Positions 39,170 through 50,529 of a DNA stretch of 64,000 nt are shown in pieces (the first letter of the stretch is position 1; each line of letters starts with the position of its first letter). The translations under genes were made by a program, and so were the position numbers. This DNA comes from Blepharisma stoltei (Eukaryota > Ciliophora > Heterotrichea > Heterotrichida > Blepharismidae). The notes under the pieces were generated by a model. The model searched no databases and was not told where the DNA came from. It saw only the letters and a program-made list of their open reading frames with translations. The stretch is taken from the NCBI GenBank assembly GCA_914767885.1, contig CAJZBQ010000044.1, positions 806,001 through 870,000 of the forward strand, given 5' to 3'.

Positions 39170-39501
39170 ATGGTATATCAAATTGATAAATTTAGCAATA
39201 AATTTAATAACGGAGAAGGGAATTTTGTGGAAATTTTAGAAGCTGATTTTGAGGCATGTGAAGTCCCTGAAGAATGCAATGAAATGGAATTATAAATTTG
39301 GGACTGAAGCAGTGTAATTTAAATTTAAAATTAAAATTTATAATGGAATTGAAAGGAATATGGAGAAAAGAATTGCTTGTAAACTGGATTTTATTTCCAA
39401 TAATTTTAGGTAAATTAAAAATTGAATCATCTACTCTCACTACGAATAAAGAGCAAAAAAAATTAAAAAATTCGGAAAAAAACAGAACTCAATGATTATA
39501 A
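39170..39501 (+). CDS. Small unknown protein with a repeat-bounded IES
   Basis: MVYQIDKFSNKFNNGEGNFV continues to CNEMEL and stops. Removing 39292-39350 between AATGGAATT repeats continues it as KGIWRKELLVNWILFPIILG and on to a TAA at 39499. The C-terminal part has one hydrophobic segment. No family recognised, and the coding call rests on the frame repair. Confidence 0.5.
39292..39350. other. IES, 59 bp, flanked by a 9-bp repeat without TA
   Basis: AATGGAATT occurs at 39283-39291 and 39342-39350. Removal keeps the small gene open (NEMELKGIWRKELL). Confidence 0.55.
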
Positions 39502-40084
39502 GAAATTTTTTTTAAGTATAATTGTTCAAATAATAACTCGATATTAGATTAGATAGGTATTTGAAGTCCCACTTCACTGTTCGCTCCGTTTTGCAGTATT
39601 GTGCTGCGGGGTTTTAGAGTGCTGCCGTCTTGCAGCCCGTACTGAAACCCCTAGTTTCTCGGTAGGGATTTACCTAAATTATATTTAAGTAGTTTTCATC
39701 TTTAAAAACATATTAATTGAAATTCCATTATATATTTAAAAATTTGATATGTATAAAATGCCATAACGTTCAACCAGTACTCTCATTGACAGAAATAGGT
39801 AAAAAAATTATGTATATAATTTTAATATGGATTTTTTAAAAACTAACCAGTTAGCGATCAGAAAATTTTGGACGAGAAAGGAGTTAGAAAAATTAAGTTG
39901 ATATTAATACGCCAAAAATAACAAAAATAAAAATCATAAAGTTTATTTCATGATTTATTTATATAAATTATAAATATTTTTCAAAATAAATGCAAATGAT
40001 AGTAATTATGCAGCTTTTTTCTTATTTAAATGACACTATTAATCAAATCCCTGTATTTCCATATAAAAAGTTCCTAAAATTAAT
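39502..40084. other. Spacer with a SINE-like remnant
   Basis: AT-rich. 39549-39690 is GC-richer, begins ATTAGATTAGATAGG and shares GAAACCCC...TTTCTCGGTA with the reverse of the family D copy at 29283, so it is a truncated reversed family D element. The rest holds no gene. Confidence 0.55.
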
Positions 40085-42612
40085 ATGGATTCTTCAGAAT
40101 CTCAAAGTGAATTCATAGCTCTGATAAATGATTTTACTCGTGGTACCATTCAAATTGGAGAGTTATATTCATACATGAGAGACAAAAGTATAAACCCTTC
40201 TCAGCATACAGGAAAAGATGGCTACACAGCACTTCATATATGTGCACTTAACAGCATGACCTCATTAGTAAAATTTTTGATTCGATATGTCCATGAATTT
40301 TTCCCTGAACAATCAGATAATATACTGTCTCTAGCTAGATTAAAATTATAATAAGGCTTAATTTATATATCATTTTAAATATTTTTCTGTATTAAATACA
40401 TTTATACCAGAATATAATAAAAACCTGAATAAACCAGCCTTCGACTGAAGGGTTCACATGTATCCAATTAGCAGCTTTTAGAGGAAACACGGTAAAGCTT
40501 ATATAGAAATTAGTAAAATTCTTACTGAGGTTCGGTGCAAACACAAAAACCCTCACAAGCCAAGGGATGAATGTTATGCATGTAGCAGCTCAAGGCGACC
40601 AAATGAATATGTTAGTACTATTTGGAAGCATGGGAATTAATTATAATTTGAGAGACAAAAAAGGATCGACCCCTTTGCATTTAGCAGCAAATCAAGGATG
40701 CGAAGTGGCTCTGTCAGTTTTATTGTCCTGAAGTGCTGAAGTAAATGTAGCTGATGATGAAGGACAAACTCCTCTTCATTTAGCAACTATATCTGGAAAT
40801 GCGAGATGCGTTAGTTAAGTTAGCCCTATAGGTCTTTGCCTCGTCTTGTCTCTAAGGAAAAGCAGTCACTATTTACATTGGAATTTCTCTAAGGAAAAGC
40901 AGTCACTATTTACATTGGAATTTAAATGAGTAATTTAAAATTTTCGACCTGAAGTACCTAATGAAGGTATTAGTAGCCAAGACAGACTCATACCTAGATT
41001 ATGCCTTGATGGTCTTTGAAGGAAGGCCATATGTAGCAAGTTGTCTAGTCCATCTGACAGGGAAAGAAATAAAGCTTACTTCTTCGGCAGCATCCCCAAG
41101 TCTGGGGACCTACTTCGAAAGCGATTTTCAGCTTCATTGTGACGAGTCCTAAGGAGTGTGTCTTGGAGTCCCATCTTCCAACGTAATAATTTTATTTCTT
41201 TGAGATGCGTTAGGAATTTACTATTAAAAGGTGCAAATCCAAATTTAAAGAATAAAAAGGGTCAAATACCTATAATGATTGCAAAAGAGCTTAATCATGG
41301 GACCATTATTTCTCTTTTAAAAGAGCCAGGGCTACTATCGATTTGTGGAATAAGACCACCGCAAAGGCCAGTTAAATATAGAAGAGCCCTTTTATGAATA
41401 TTTTTTGGACTTTTAGTGTTTGGAGCTGCTGGGAATATTGTATTTATTTGTAAAAGCAATTATTATATGGTGATTTCTGGGATGGAATTTATATTTCTGT
41501 TAATTATTTGAATTAAAAATCCTGGATACCTTAAAAACACTAACTGCCCCCCCCTCCGTGAGTGAGCAAAACCATTAGAAAATCCCTATTTTTTTACCCA
41601 AAAACCCACCCTCCGTGAGTTAACAAAAATATTTTAATAGAAAAAATTTGATATATAAGTGATAATTATTATAGTGAAATCTAGAGCTAATTCTGTTTAA
41701 TTTTAAACAAATTGCTTTTTAAAACATAAATTTTACAAATTAAATTAATATTTGCTTTCCAGTTTTTGCGAATTAGGATTTTTTTAAATTTCGAAAAAAA
41801 AAATATTTTCTATAAAATTTATATATAAATTTTTTTAAAAAAAAAATTAACCCCCTCCGTGAGTGAACAAAATTTTTTTTGTTCACTCACGGAGGGGGGG
41901 AGTAAAGAAAATTCCCTGCTAGCTTTATGCGAAGACTATGAAAATTACCAGATTTGTGTAGAGTGCGTAATTAAAAGGCCTCCAAGATTTTTCAAAAAAA
42001 ATTATTTTACTATAATAAATTATTTTAAAAAAAATAAAAAAATTTCCTCCAAGATCAAGACACTGTCTTAATTGTGGTGTTTGCGTAGAAAAATTTGATC
42101 ACCATTGCCCTTGGATTAACAACTGCATTGGTGCTCGCAATCTTGGGCTTTTTTATTTATTTCTTGTCATGACTTTAATTGTTCTCACTTCTAATGCAAT
42201 TTTAGATATTTACTCTTTTCTTTCTTCAGATTATATATTTATTATAGAAACTCCATTACTTTTTCAACAAGTTGTATCAATAACTTTATTAGCAATTTCT
42301 AGTAGCTTTTTAATACCTGTTTTATTGCTATTTATAGTGCAAACGAGGAATTTCTGGACAAATACAACGACAAATGAGAGATATTCAAGATCTACAAGAA
42401 TTGAGCTGACTTTAGACAGACAAGATTCAGATTCTATGGTAAATAGAAGCAGTGTCCTTACGAATTGGAAAGAAATGTGCTGCAATTCAGATCAAAAATT
42501 GTTGGCAGGGGTGGCTTATGAATTAAATGAGCCGATGGATAATGAAATTAGGTTTACATGGGTTGCCAAAGAGCATGAAAAAGCATTGAAAAAGCCTTTA
42601 CTCGATAAATAA
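40085..42612 (+). CDS. Ankyrin-repeat DHHC palmitoyltransferase (HIP14-like)
   Basis: Starts [20 protein letters not shown]. Ankyrin repeats follow ([72 protein letters not shown]), then membrane helices and a CRD ([30 protein letters not shown]) with the DHHC catalytic motif, more helices and a cytoplasmic tail. Ankyrin-DHHC enzymes S-acylate proteins at Golgi or vesicle membranes. One 15-nt intron (GTAAAGCTTATATAG, near 40494) and four insertions (40349-40431, 40815-41213, 41543-41904, 41989-42055) are removed; the last three restore frame exactly. Confidence 0.95.
40349..40431. other. Likely IES, 83 bp
   Basis: TA-to-TA removal joins LSLARLKL to [19 protein letters not shown] in frame. 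Other TA pairs also keep frame, so the boundary is tentative. Confidence 0.6.
40815..41201 (+). mobile_element. SINE-like element, family C
   Basis: GAGATGCGTTAG flanks it exactly (40803-40814, 41202-41213). Removal gives [20 protein letters not shown], restoring an ankyrin repeat. Near the left end a roughly 38-bp unit (TCTCTAAGGAAAAGCAGTCA...) is tandemly duplicated. Confidence 0.9.
41543..41904 (+). mobile_element. MITE acting as IES in the DHHC gene
   Basis: GAGCGAACAAAA family with doubled left TIR and foldback right end. TA-to-TA removal joins NPGYLKNTK to [15 protein letters not shown]. Confidence 0.92.
41989..42055. other. IES, 67 bp, flanked by a 10-bp repeat without TA
   Basis: CCTCCAAGAT at 41979-41988 and 42046-42055. 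Removal joins VIKRPPR to [10 protein letters not shown] inside the DHHC Cys-rich domain. No TA in the repeat. Confidence 0.88.
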
Positions 42613-42662
42613 TCCTATTAATATAATAATTAAAGTATTTTCTTATTTTATTTTTCCTTTAT

Positions 42663-43538
42663 CTATTCATCAATAGGATAAATCCTTGTAACACCTCTTA
42701 TCAAAACCCTACACACTGGACAATTAGCTAAGTTTATATTGCAGCCTGAACATAAGCACATATGTTTACATGGCTCAATAATAGTGTCTCTATTGTTTTC
42801 AAAGCAAATTATGCACTTATACCTATCCGGAATTTCCCCGAATTTTTTATTATATCTTTTCCTTTTTCATTCTGTTCATTTTTCTCTAGTAATCCTTCAT
42901 GCATCGGATAACCACGCAGATCATAAAACTAGCGTCACCAAAGTAATAAACCTCAGCTTTTTAAGGATTCTTTTTAATATAATTCCCTTCGTATGTCCTA
43001 TATAATCAGCAGTAATTATATTTTGGGAAGCTTTTCCTATAACTACAATCGCTGAGTCGCAAGCTATTACTTTTTCTGTTGTTGTTTTAAAATAATCTGA
43101 AGTAGACATTCAAGAGGTTAGAAGTGATAAAAAAGGCTCAGTTTTAGTATATATCGGATTTATATAAATTTTGGTATATGACCCAGCCTTGACGTCAATT
43201 TGGGATTTTTTATCTAATAATGTAAACAAGCCTCCTGTTATTATAGATTTTTTTTTCAAGCCTTTTTCAACAATTCTTGAATAAACAATATCTCCATAGG
43301 TTTGATCGAATTTTGACTAATTTGAGATTACTTTAAAAGAATTTTTTTGCCTAACAATCCCTGATATACAGACAAGATCATTTTTGGATTTTGATGAGCG
43401 CTTCTTGAAGTCTTCTATTGTGGTTTCTTTTAAATTAAGCAACTCACGATACTTTGAGAGCTTTACAGCAAATATTGAGGTAACTACTATAGTGGCAATT
43501 CCGGCGATAGCATAAAAAATTTTATCAGAAGTTCTCAT
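42663..43538 (-). CDS. MUL1/MAPL-like membrane RING E3 ligase
   Basis: [20 protein letters not shown] gives an N-terminal membrane helix. A GIDE/BAM-like region follows ([25 protein letters not shown]), then a second helix ([18 protein letters not shown]) and a C-terminal C3HC5-type RING ([35 protein letters not shown]). This layout is that of MUL1, an outer mitochondrial or peroxisomal E3. One 15-nt intron (43317-43331, GTAATCTCAAATTAG) is removed. Several TGA codons are Trp, including a run in the second helix. No IES. Confidence 0.9.
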
Positions 43539-43908
43539 TTAAGTAAAAGTTATTAATTTCATAAAATTTTTATTCTATCATTTTAAAATAAAATTTGCAA
43601 AAATTCTAACTATTCTTTATATTTTTATAAAAGGTGCCATGCAAGGATTAAATACAAATTCTCCCCATTTTCTTTAACAAATAGGCTGCATGCAAACTAA
43701 ATGGCGGTTATCTTTTGAATTTATCAAAGGGTTTCAATAAATCAAGCTTTATTTTGCCTACTTAATAGATTAATTACCATAAATCTGTAAAAAAAAAATT
43801 ATTTTTCTTAACACAGTTTTCATTATTTATTCTTCTTTGCTATTGACTTAATAGATTAATTACCATAAATCTGTAAAAAAAAAATTATTTTTCTTAACAC
43901 AGTTTTCA
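43539..43908. other. Spacer between two RING genes
   Basis: AT-rich, with the first copy and part of the second copy of an 86-bp tandem duplication. No gene. Confidence 0.6.
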
Positions 43909-43932
43909 TTATTTATTCTTCTTTGCTATTGA
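43761..43932. repeat. Perfect 86-bp tandem duplication
   Basis: 43761-43846 and 43847-43932 appear identical over 86 bases. The second copy contains the last codons and stop of the RING-H2 gene, so the first is a duplicated 3' end plus downstream spacer. Confidence 0.95.
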
Positions 43933-44106
43933 TGACCCACATAATGGGCACGAATCTTTTTGAATCAGCCATCTATCAATGCAGTCTTTATGAAAAGTAT
44001 GTGATTCATAGCAAGGAAGTACCTTAATTACATCTCCTTCTTGAAACTCAAATGTGCATACTGAACAAACATCATTTTTATATTGATTTTTAAAATCATC
44101 GTTCAT
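43909..44106 (-). CDS. Small RING-H2 finger protein, 65 aa
   Basis: MNDDFKNQYKNDVCSVCTFE leads to a complete RING-H2 pattern: C-x2-C, Cys in LPCYESH, H-x2-H in HTFHKDC, and C-P-L-C. It is almost nothing but the finger, so a stand-alone E3 adaptor is likely. No membrane segment, intron or IES. Confidence 0.85.
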   Translation of the reverse strand: MNDDFKNQYKNDVCSVCTFEFQEGDVIKVLPCYESHTFHKDCIDRWLIQKDSCPLCGSSIAKKNK

Positions 44107-44189
44107 AGAAATTTCTTGTAAACCATATGCAAGTAATTTATGCTATATTAAAATAATTAAAATCCTAATAAGTTTTGATACAATAACTG

Positions 44190-44599
44190 CTATAAATAAT
44201 GGCATTAGGTTTGAGAGAAATTAGCTTTGCTAATTTCCTCTCCCTTATGAAATTTTACTTATAGGGTTTGGTTTTACCTGGAGAATTTCTGAACAGCAAC
44301 AGTGGTTTAACTTTTGTCGCATAAGGTTAGAGGAGCTGCTTCTCATTACATTCATGAGAGACTTAGGTTTTATCACTCAGCACACACCTGAGAGCTGAAT
44401 CTGAAGCGGAACACGCGCAGGAACTGAGTTGACAACGGTAACTGTTACGCTTCGGGTGAGAAGACTGGCTTGGACTGGAGGCGGACATACCAAGGAATAC
44501 CTGCCCATATGGTGTACCATTTTAAGTGGTAGGATGGCCCGTGAGGTCAAAAGGAGTGGGCACCGGGGACCTTAAATACCATATCTAAATTAATGTAAT
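44190..44599 (+). mobile_element. SINE-like element, family B, intergenic copy
   Basis: ATACAATAACTG flanks it (44178-44189, 44600-44611). It shares GGAACACGCGCAGGA and the GAGAGAAATT...CTCTCCCT start with the copy in the ATP-grasp gene. Being between genes, its removal is not required for coding. Confidence 0.85.
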
Positions 44600-44615
44600 A
44601 TACAATAACTGACAT

Positions 44616-45303
44616 TTATATAAAAAAGCATAAATTTTCAATATCTTCTATTTCAGCGCCATCCTGCAAGAAGTACAAAAACTCAGGAAATCCTCTGATA
44701 ACTGGCTCATTGTCATCAAATTTCAGAACAATGATTCCAATAATAAGCCTTATTATGAAAATCATCATAACTTTTACGCTCGTAGAATAAGGGTTTGCTA
44801 AGTTTTCGTCACATGTGTTTCCACTCACGATCCTTACTAATCCATATATTATCCCATCCTATTTCCTCTAAATAAGCCTATTTTTCTTAACTTTTTTTTA
44901 AAAAATTCATTATAAAATACCATAGTAACAGATATGACGATATATTTAAAAGCTCAAAAGTTTTAAAAATCGAAGATCTGACTAGATTCATCAGCCTTTT
45001 TATTGTAAATCTTGTATCATCAACTTTGATGCGTGACGACAAATAGACCAGCTTTAATAAAAGCTTAACTTTTAGGGGGATGTCACAGAATTTCACCAGG
45101 GAAAACAAAACCAGCCAATAAGTTAAATATTTGTCACATAGAAAGCTATTTCCAAAATTGCTGTAAAGATATTTGAAAGATATAGTGGAAATACAGATAC
45201 TTGTGATAAAGGAAATTGTAAATTGGTAGTAGAGATATTTTAAACCTTTGGAAGGGTTTAGAAATTTCCAGTCAAGGGGGTGACTATTTGTTGTAGTCGG
45301 CAT
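44616..45303 (-). CDS. Unknown multi-pass membrane protein
   Basis: MPTTTNSHPLDWKFLNPSKG begins a protein with several hydrophobic helices (FTISFITSICISTISFKYLY; YLTYWLVLFSLVKF; SSYLLLWYFIMNFL). After removing 44839-44900 it continues VRIVSGNTCDENLANPYS and a last helix (VMMIFIIRLIIGIIVLKF), ending DIENLCFFI. About 208 residues. No family recognised; TLC-like or lipid-enzyme relatives are possible but unsupported. Confidence 0.65.
44839..44900. other. IES, 62 bp
   Basis: TA-bounded. Removal joins LLWYFIMNFL to VRIVSGNTCDENL; the frame otherwise ends at LKKS. Confidence 0.75.
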
Positions 45304-45582
45304 TATTGATAATTATTGTAAATGACGTTTAGAATTATAAAAAGAGAGTAATTGCAGGCTATTATATCTAGCCTTATTTAATAGGTAAAATTTAAAGCAA
45401 TTAACGTCTTTTTGGGAAAAATTATTCCTATTTAGCAATTTTCTATTTAGATGTCTAAAAGCAAGCTTATGGAGAATTTTAAGCTTAATTTTTATTGAAG
45501 CGGATTTATTATTTTAAAAATCTTGCTGCTGATTAATTTTTTTATCCTAAAGACAAATTAATTTTATTATATATTTTTGTAA
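45304..45582. other. Divergent spacer
   Basis: AT-rich gap between a minus- and a plus-strand gene; probably a two-way promoter region. No repeat recognised. Confidence 0.45.
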
Positions 45583-46397
45583 ATGATGGATGACTCTCTA
45601 AAGTAATTTTCATCCAGTTATTTAGAAGAAGACTCAATAATCTGCATCAATTCTCCTACCCAGCGATCTTCAGACATAAAAGGCTCAATGGGACTGGACT
45701 TCAATAAAATCCAAAACGACAAAAACCCTCCTCAAATTTTTACTCAAAATCATTTTCATTCATATTCATGCTCTACCGTTATTCCTACAGAAACTCATTC
45801 GTCTCTAAAATTACCTATAAAGACTCAGCGGCAAGGCCAAGTTTTTGAGCGATTAGTCCAAGATGTGAATGCCAGACATGAGTTATTCCTATTAAAATTA
45901 AATAATTATTTTAAAAAACAATGCAAAATAATGTATTAAGTTATTAAAATATTATAAAAGCAAAAATAGAAGAATCCAATAAAATTCTTGAAAACCAAAA
46001 AGTTTTGGAATTTAAGTCAAAAAAGCGAATTTCTTTAAAAGAAAAAGACGATCTTTATAACAGACTTGTGGAAGATGAAAACAGAAGAGAAAAAATTAAA
46101 AGAGAAATGCAAGCCATAGCAGAAGCTCAGGAATTAGAAATTCTGAAGAAGAAAAAATTATTGACAAAAAAAGAAGTCAATGTTTTATTAGATAGGCTAC
46201 ATGGGTATCATGAAAAGAAAAAAGAATGATTAGAAGCTATTGAAAAAGAAAAAATTAAACTGGAGCAGCTAAAATTAAAAGAATTGGAGAGCTTTACTCC
46301 TAGAAAAACAAGGGACTCAGATTTGTTTCAAAGATTAAGTATTCCAAAATCTCCAAGAAGTTTTTTAGAAAGTAAAGTTAGATGGTCACTTAAATAA
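45583..46397 (+). CDS. Unknown coiled-coil protein
   Basis: Starts MMDDSLNYLEEDSIICINSP after a 15-nt intron (45603-45617, GTAATTTTCATCCAG) is removed. A 56-bp IES (45901-45956) is also removed, giving ELFLLKLKAKIEESNKILEN. The second half is charged, with a repeated heptad pattern (ERLVQDVNARHE; NRLVEDENRREK; DRLHGYHEKKK) that reads like three copies of a short L-x-x-D-x-x-R motif. It ends SFLESKVRWSLK. The repeats may mark a cytoskeletal linker; that is a guess. Confidence 0.72.
45901..45956. other. IES, 56 bp
   Basis: TA-bounded. Removal restores the coiled-coil frame (LLKLKAKIEES). Confidence 0.75.
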
Positions 46398-46658
46398 AAA
46401 CGTTTCAAAATGGCGTAATTAGTTTAATAATGAATTGTTTTGAGCTAAATAATACTTCGTTTTCTTTTTATTATTAGCAGAATAATATTGTGAATTAAAG
46501 TCTATTTTATTGATATTTATGCATATTTTTAATTAAAATTTGTATAAGTTTATTTTATTATTCTTATGCTAAATAATTGCATCATAAAGCAAGCAAAACT
46601 TCTAAAAATTCAAATTAAATATGGTTGCCTCATTTATTTATTTTTTAGTGAATAGAGA

Positions 46659-47369
46659 TTACTTAAAAATCCAAGGTAAGCTTTTGCCTTCCTTTACTCT
46701 GTGCTGATATTCTTGATATCTTTTCTTCAATATATTATAAAACGTTGAAATCCAATAAAACGACAAAATTTCGAGCGAAAATGCTATAGCTCTCACGGGC
46801 CAAAAAACGCTCCAAGAAGTGACTACTTCATAAATAATCACAGGTCCAATAATAAATCTCGCAAAAATAAACGTAAAAATATATGTCAGCTCTGCTAACA
46901 GATAAATTTTCGTGTCTCTTTGATTATTATACCTCAGGATTTCTTTAATCTGTAAAGATGGATTTGGTAAAACTCCAATAAAAGACCCATACAATATTTC
47001 CACAATTCCGTTGTTGCTTGAGAGCCCACAAATTGATCCAATAATTACGAGTGAGTGGTGGATCACAATAAAATTGTCTGAGATCCCAAACTTTATTTTG
47101 CAAATTGTGTCGTAAATGTGGTATCCTAACATCCACAAAATGATTTTGATTTGGAAATAAGTGTTGTCTGAACCTAGCTTGGCTTCATTGATTACTGTGA
47201 TGGTAGTGAAAGTAAGGTAGAACACTCCATGTATAAAAGTGACGAGGCGGTTTCGGAAATCCCAAAGCTGTCTTGTAGGCAAATCAGCTTCTACAAGCTG
47301 TGAGAACAAGAAGAATAGGAAAGTCCAAAATGCGATTGATATAAATAAAGTTGAAACGTAGTCTATCAT
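46659..47369 (-). CDS. TLC-domain membrane protein (TLCD5-like)
   Basis: 236 residues in one frame with about six membrane helices. LWDFRNRLVTFIHGVFYLTF, IVIHHSLVIIG and FIFARFIIGP mark the TRAM-LAG1-CLN8 fold. Arg-N-R and the His pair are typical of the TLCD group of lipid-sensing or lipid-moving proteins rather than ceramide synthase. No signal peptide, intron or IES. Confidence 0.82.
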   Translation of the reverse strand: MIDYVSTLFISIAFWTFLFFLFSQLVEADLPTRQLWDFRNRLVTFIHGVFYLTFTTITVINEAKLGSDNTYFQIKIILWMLGYHIYDTICKIKFGISDNFIVIHHSLVIIGSICGLSSNNGIVEILYGSFIGVLPNPSLQIKEILRYNNQRDTKIYLLAELTYIFTFIFARFIIGPVIIYEVVTSWSVFWPVRAIAFSLEILSFYWISTFYNILKKRYQEYQHRVKEGKSLPWIFK

Positions 47370-49008
47370 TTAATTTTTATATGATGAAATTTTTGTAACA
47401 GATAAATGGACTATTAAATTTGTAACCTACATGATAAGATTACAAAATAAATGAGCTTTTGAGGTTGAGATATATAGAAACATTAGTTATTTATTGAAGA
47501 AAAATATTATTTAGACCGATTGAAATTCACATATAAGCCTTCAAAACGAGTATTTATATACTTAGATCAAAAATATTTAATAAGAGTTGATTTTCTAACA
47601 TTTAGAGGAATAATTAAAATAGTCTATCATAATATAACTCAGCTAGAATCAATGTCATTATTTCTTGTCTCTATTTTTGATAGTAACACATCATCTTAAA
47701 ATTAAATAGTCATATAGAGTAAATTTATTAACAATATAAAAATTCTTCATAAAGTTATTTTTTCACAGAAATTTATTAAGATAAGAGCTTATCTTTAAGC
47801 AAAATCAGTTTATTTGAGTAGATTCTTCAAGTAGTTTGCATTTGGAACTAAATTAATAGAAAAATTCAGATTCATGAATGATAACTATTTGATTATTTTA
47901 TTGCTAATAGTCTAGCATAATAAATATTTAAAATAATTTAATTTATCTTTCATAATTGATTAGAAAAGCAGTATTCTTCAAAATACAACTGAAATTATAA
48001 AAACAAAATTTGACTGATTAAATTTGAAACCGACATTTTGAAGAATTTTAAAATTCAAAATGATAAAAATATCAAGTTTTCTTGGACCAAAAGCTTATTT
48101 AAAGCATTTATAAACGCTAGAGTAGTTGTTGATAACACATTTTCCAAATTAAGCCTATAGAATTTGAATTGACCTTTATGAGATTTTTCGGGATAATTAT
48201 ATAATAAAACTAAAATAAATTCAAATTAAATTTAATTAAAACTTAATTTGTATTTATTTTCAATTTTAATTATTTGCTAAAATAAATTTTTTCTAAAGCA
48301 CATTAGCACATTTGATGATGAGGCATGGAAATACATTAAAGTCGGATATCTTTTAGCAGAAATTGCAGAAATCGATGACTTAACTATATGTGAAACCAGT
48401 TTAAACAAAGAATAGAATTAGAGATGACCTACTAAATAATTTAAATAAAATTGAAAATTTAGGTTTAAATAGGGATGCTTAGTTATGACACTAAGATAAA
48501 TTTATAGATTCAAGAAAATGGTTTTATTACAAAAATTAAAATTTTATCTTTCTATAATTCACGTTTGGAATTACATTAATTGCGGTGCGAGCATAGTTTG
48601 CATATTTATAATTGCCGCTGGTTTTTCTCTTTGTCTGTACTTTTAGGAGTTTTTGATTGTGAAATTGGATATATTCAAAACTAAATAATATGCGTGCTTA
48701 TAAATGAAAATACCAAAGCGATCTCTGAATGAATTTTAGTAACGATTTATATAATGAGCCACTATTTTTTGCCTTTTTACAAAGAATTTTTGCTAATTTT
48801 AACATTGAATTCTGGAAAATAAAACGAAAATAAAAAATCACTCGAGGATATTGAGCTAGCTGATTTTGATCCTTAAATAATAATTATAGATTTCAATTTT
48901 AATATTTTTTATTACTAAATTCTTTATATTTCTTATTATTCCTTTTCAGGAATGAAATTACTTTATCAATTATTCCATTTTCTTGAACCTTTGATAATTA
49001 TAATTATC
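47370..49008. other. Long AT-rich spacer, partly duplicated upstream region
   Basis: No supported gene in 47370-48590. From about 48595 to 49008 the sequence matches 54865-55250 (shared CCGCTGGTTTT, TTTTAGGAGTTTTTG, ACCAAAGCGATCT), so it is the 5' flank of a duplicated gene family. Confidence 0.65.
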
Positions 49009-50398
49009 ATGGAATGCTGAAAGCAGAGATGCCAAAATAAAGAAAAGTTTTTTGCAAATGTGAGAATCATATCAGCTACTCTTGCGTCACTCATATATAT
49101 AAGCGTCTTCGAAATGAGTCTATTAGAAGGCATAAACCTGAAACCTTAAAAGTAAAAGTAAATCAAAGAAATAAGGAAGCTTTAAGTGAAGAGTTACAAA
49201 AGCTATCAAAACATTGCTTGATGTAAAAGAAAACTTAAACAAAGACACATATATGAAAATGCAAGAATTAAAAATGCCACTTATTAAAGCTCTAGAAAAT
49301 ATAGAGAGAATAAATCAAGTGGATTTGATTAATAAGATTTACTCCATCAAAAAAATATCAAAAGTAAATCCATATCCGTTTGAAATGCTATTAAGCTTAG
49401 ATCCAGAGAGTGCCCGAAAAAAGTTGAATGAGTTTTGGTGCAGTTTTAATTATTGGGATTTTGAATTTAACAAAAATGATAGAATCGATACTGTTGAAAA
49501 CAATGAAATTGTATACTTCTTTAAATATTGTTTTATTTTTATTAGTGAGACATATTTTTAGGGCTAATACAAAAACCTTGGTTAGAGTAAATTTGACTAA
49601 TTTTTCAAATTCTGAGCAGGAGATGGAAATTCTTCAAAACAATGCTAGTCGTACTTATTGTATTTCAATGTGCCTTCATGATAAATCTATATTTTGCTAT
49701 GGTAATTATCCTGCAACAGCATTTATATTAAACCCAGATAGCACTATTAAAAAGCTTTCAGATGGAGATCCCCCATCAAGCATGGGTGCTGTGTATCATG
49801 ATGGCTTTATTTGCTTATTTGGAGGATGAACCGCTGCAGGCAATACAGCAGCAAAATATAAGCTATCAACTGATACGTGGCATTACCTAAAGAGCAATTT
49901 GCTTCGTGCTTTGGCATAAAGTTTTTCCATATTGAGTAAAGTATTATGTAGTTCTTAATTTATTAAAATGTTGATATAAGGAAAAAATTTTAGTAGAGAA
50001 TATAAAATTTGCTCTCTGAATGAAGCTCTGCGCAACGTTTCATGTATTGTAGGAAATTATGGAATCGCATTTGTTGGCTATGAAAATAGCAAACTATATT
50101 TATATAATCATGCTCAAGATATTTATAATGAAATTTATCTCAACTTTGCAGCTAAAACTTTCAAAGTCTTGCTCCAAGCAGAAAATCGAGTATTTTTAAT
50201 CGATTCCGCAAAAAATATATATAAAGTGAGCCAAATCAGCTAAGCAATTGGCAAATTATAGTAGATTCGCAGATTAGCTATGGTTGCAGAGTAGCATATC
50301 AAGCTTACTTCAATCAAAGTTGCTATTTTACGGATAGGGAATGTAAAATATATAAATTTGATATGATCAGATTAGATTTAGCAATGATTCAGGTATAA
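49009..50398 (+). pseudogene. B-box-like/coiled-coil/kelch gene, copy 1, broken
   Basis: Starts MECWKQRCQNK (TGA as Trp) like its relatives, but a base change in an AAGTTTTTT run shifts the frame within the first Cys motif, and another shift follows SKHCLM. Recognisable parts: coiled coil (KENLNKDTYMKMQELKMPL), [13 protein letters not shown], the kelch-type SIFCYGNYPATAFIL and MGAVYHDGFICLFGGW. A last block reads VSCIVGNYGIAFVGYENSKL to FTDRECKIYKFDM, with a third shift. Two inserts (about 49513-49560 and 49935-49990) fall where copies also have inserts. Several independent shifts favour a pseudogene. Confidence 0.7.
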
Positions 50399-50529
50399 TG
50401 AATCAAAATTTGAATAATTTAATTTTGTTTTTAGCATCAAAATAAATAAGTTGTAATATTAATTTGTTATACTTTCACAATTGAACAAATTGATTTTCAA
50501 GTAGACGATTATTTAGCATAAATTTTATA

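Noticed and set aside
43761-43932. CRISPR-like direct repeats
   Set aside because: Only two adjacent identical units without spacers, in a eukaryotic gene setting.
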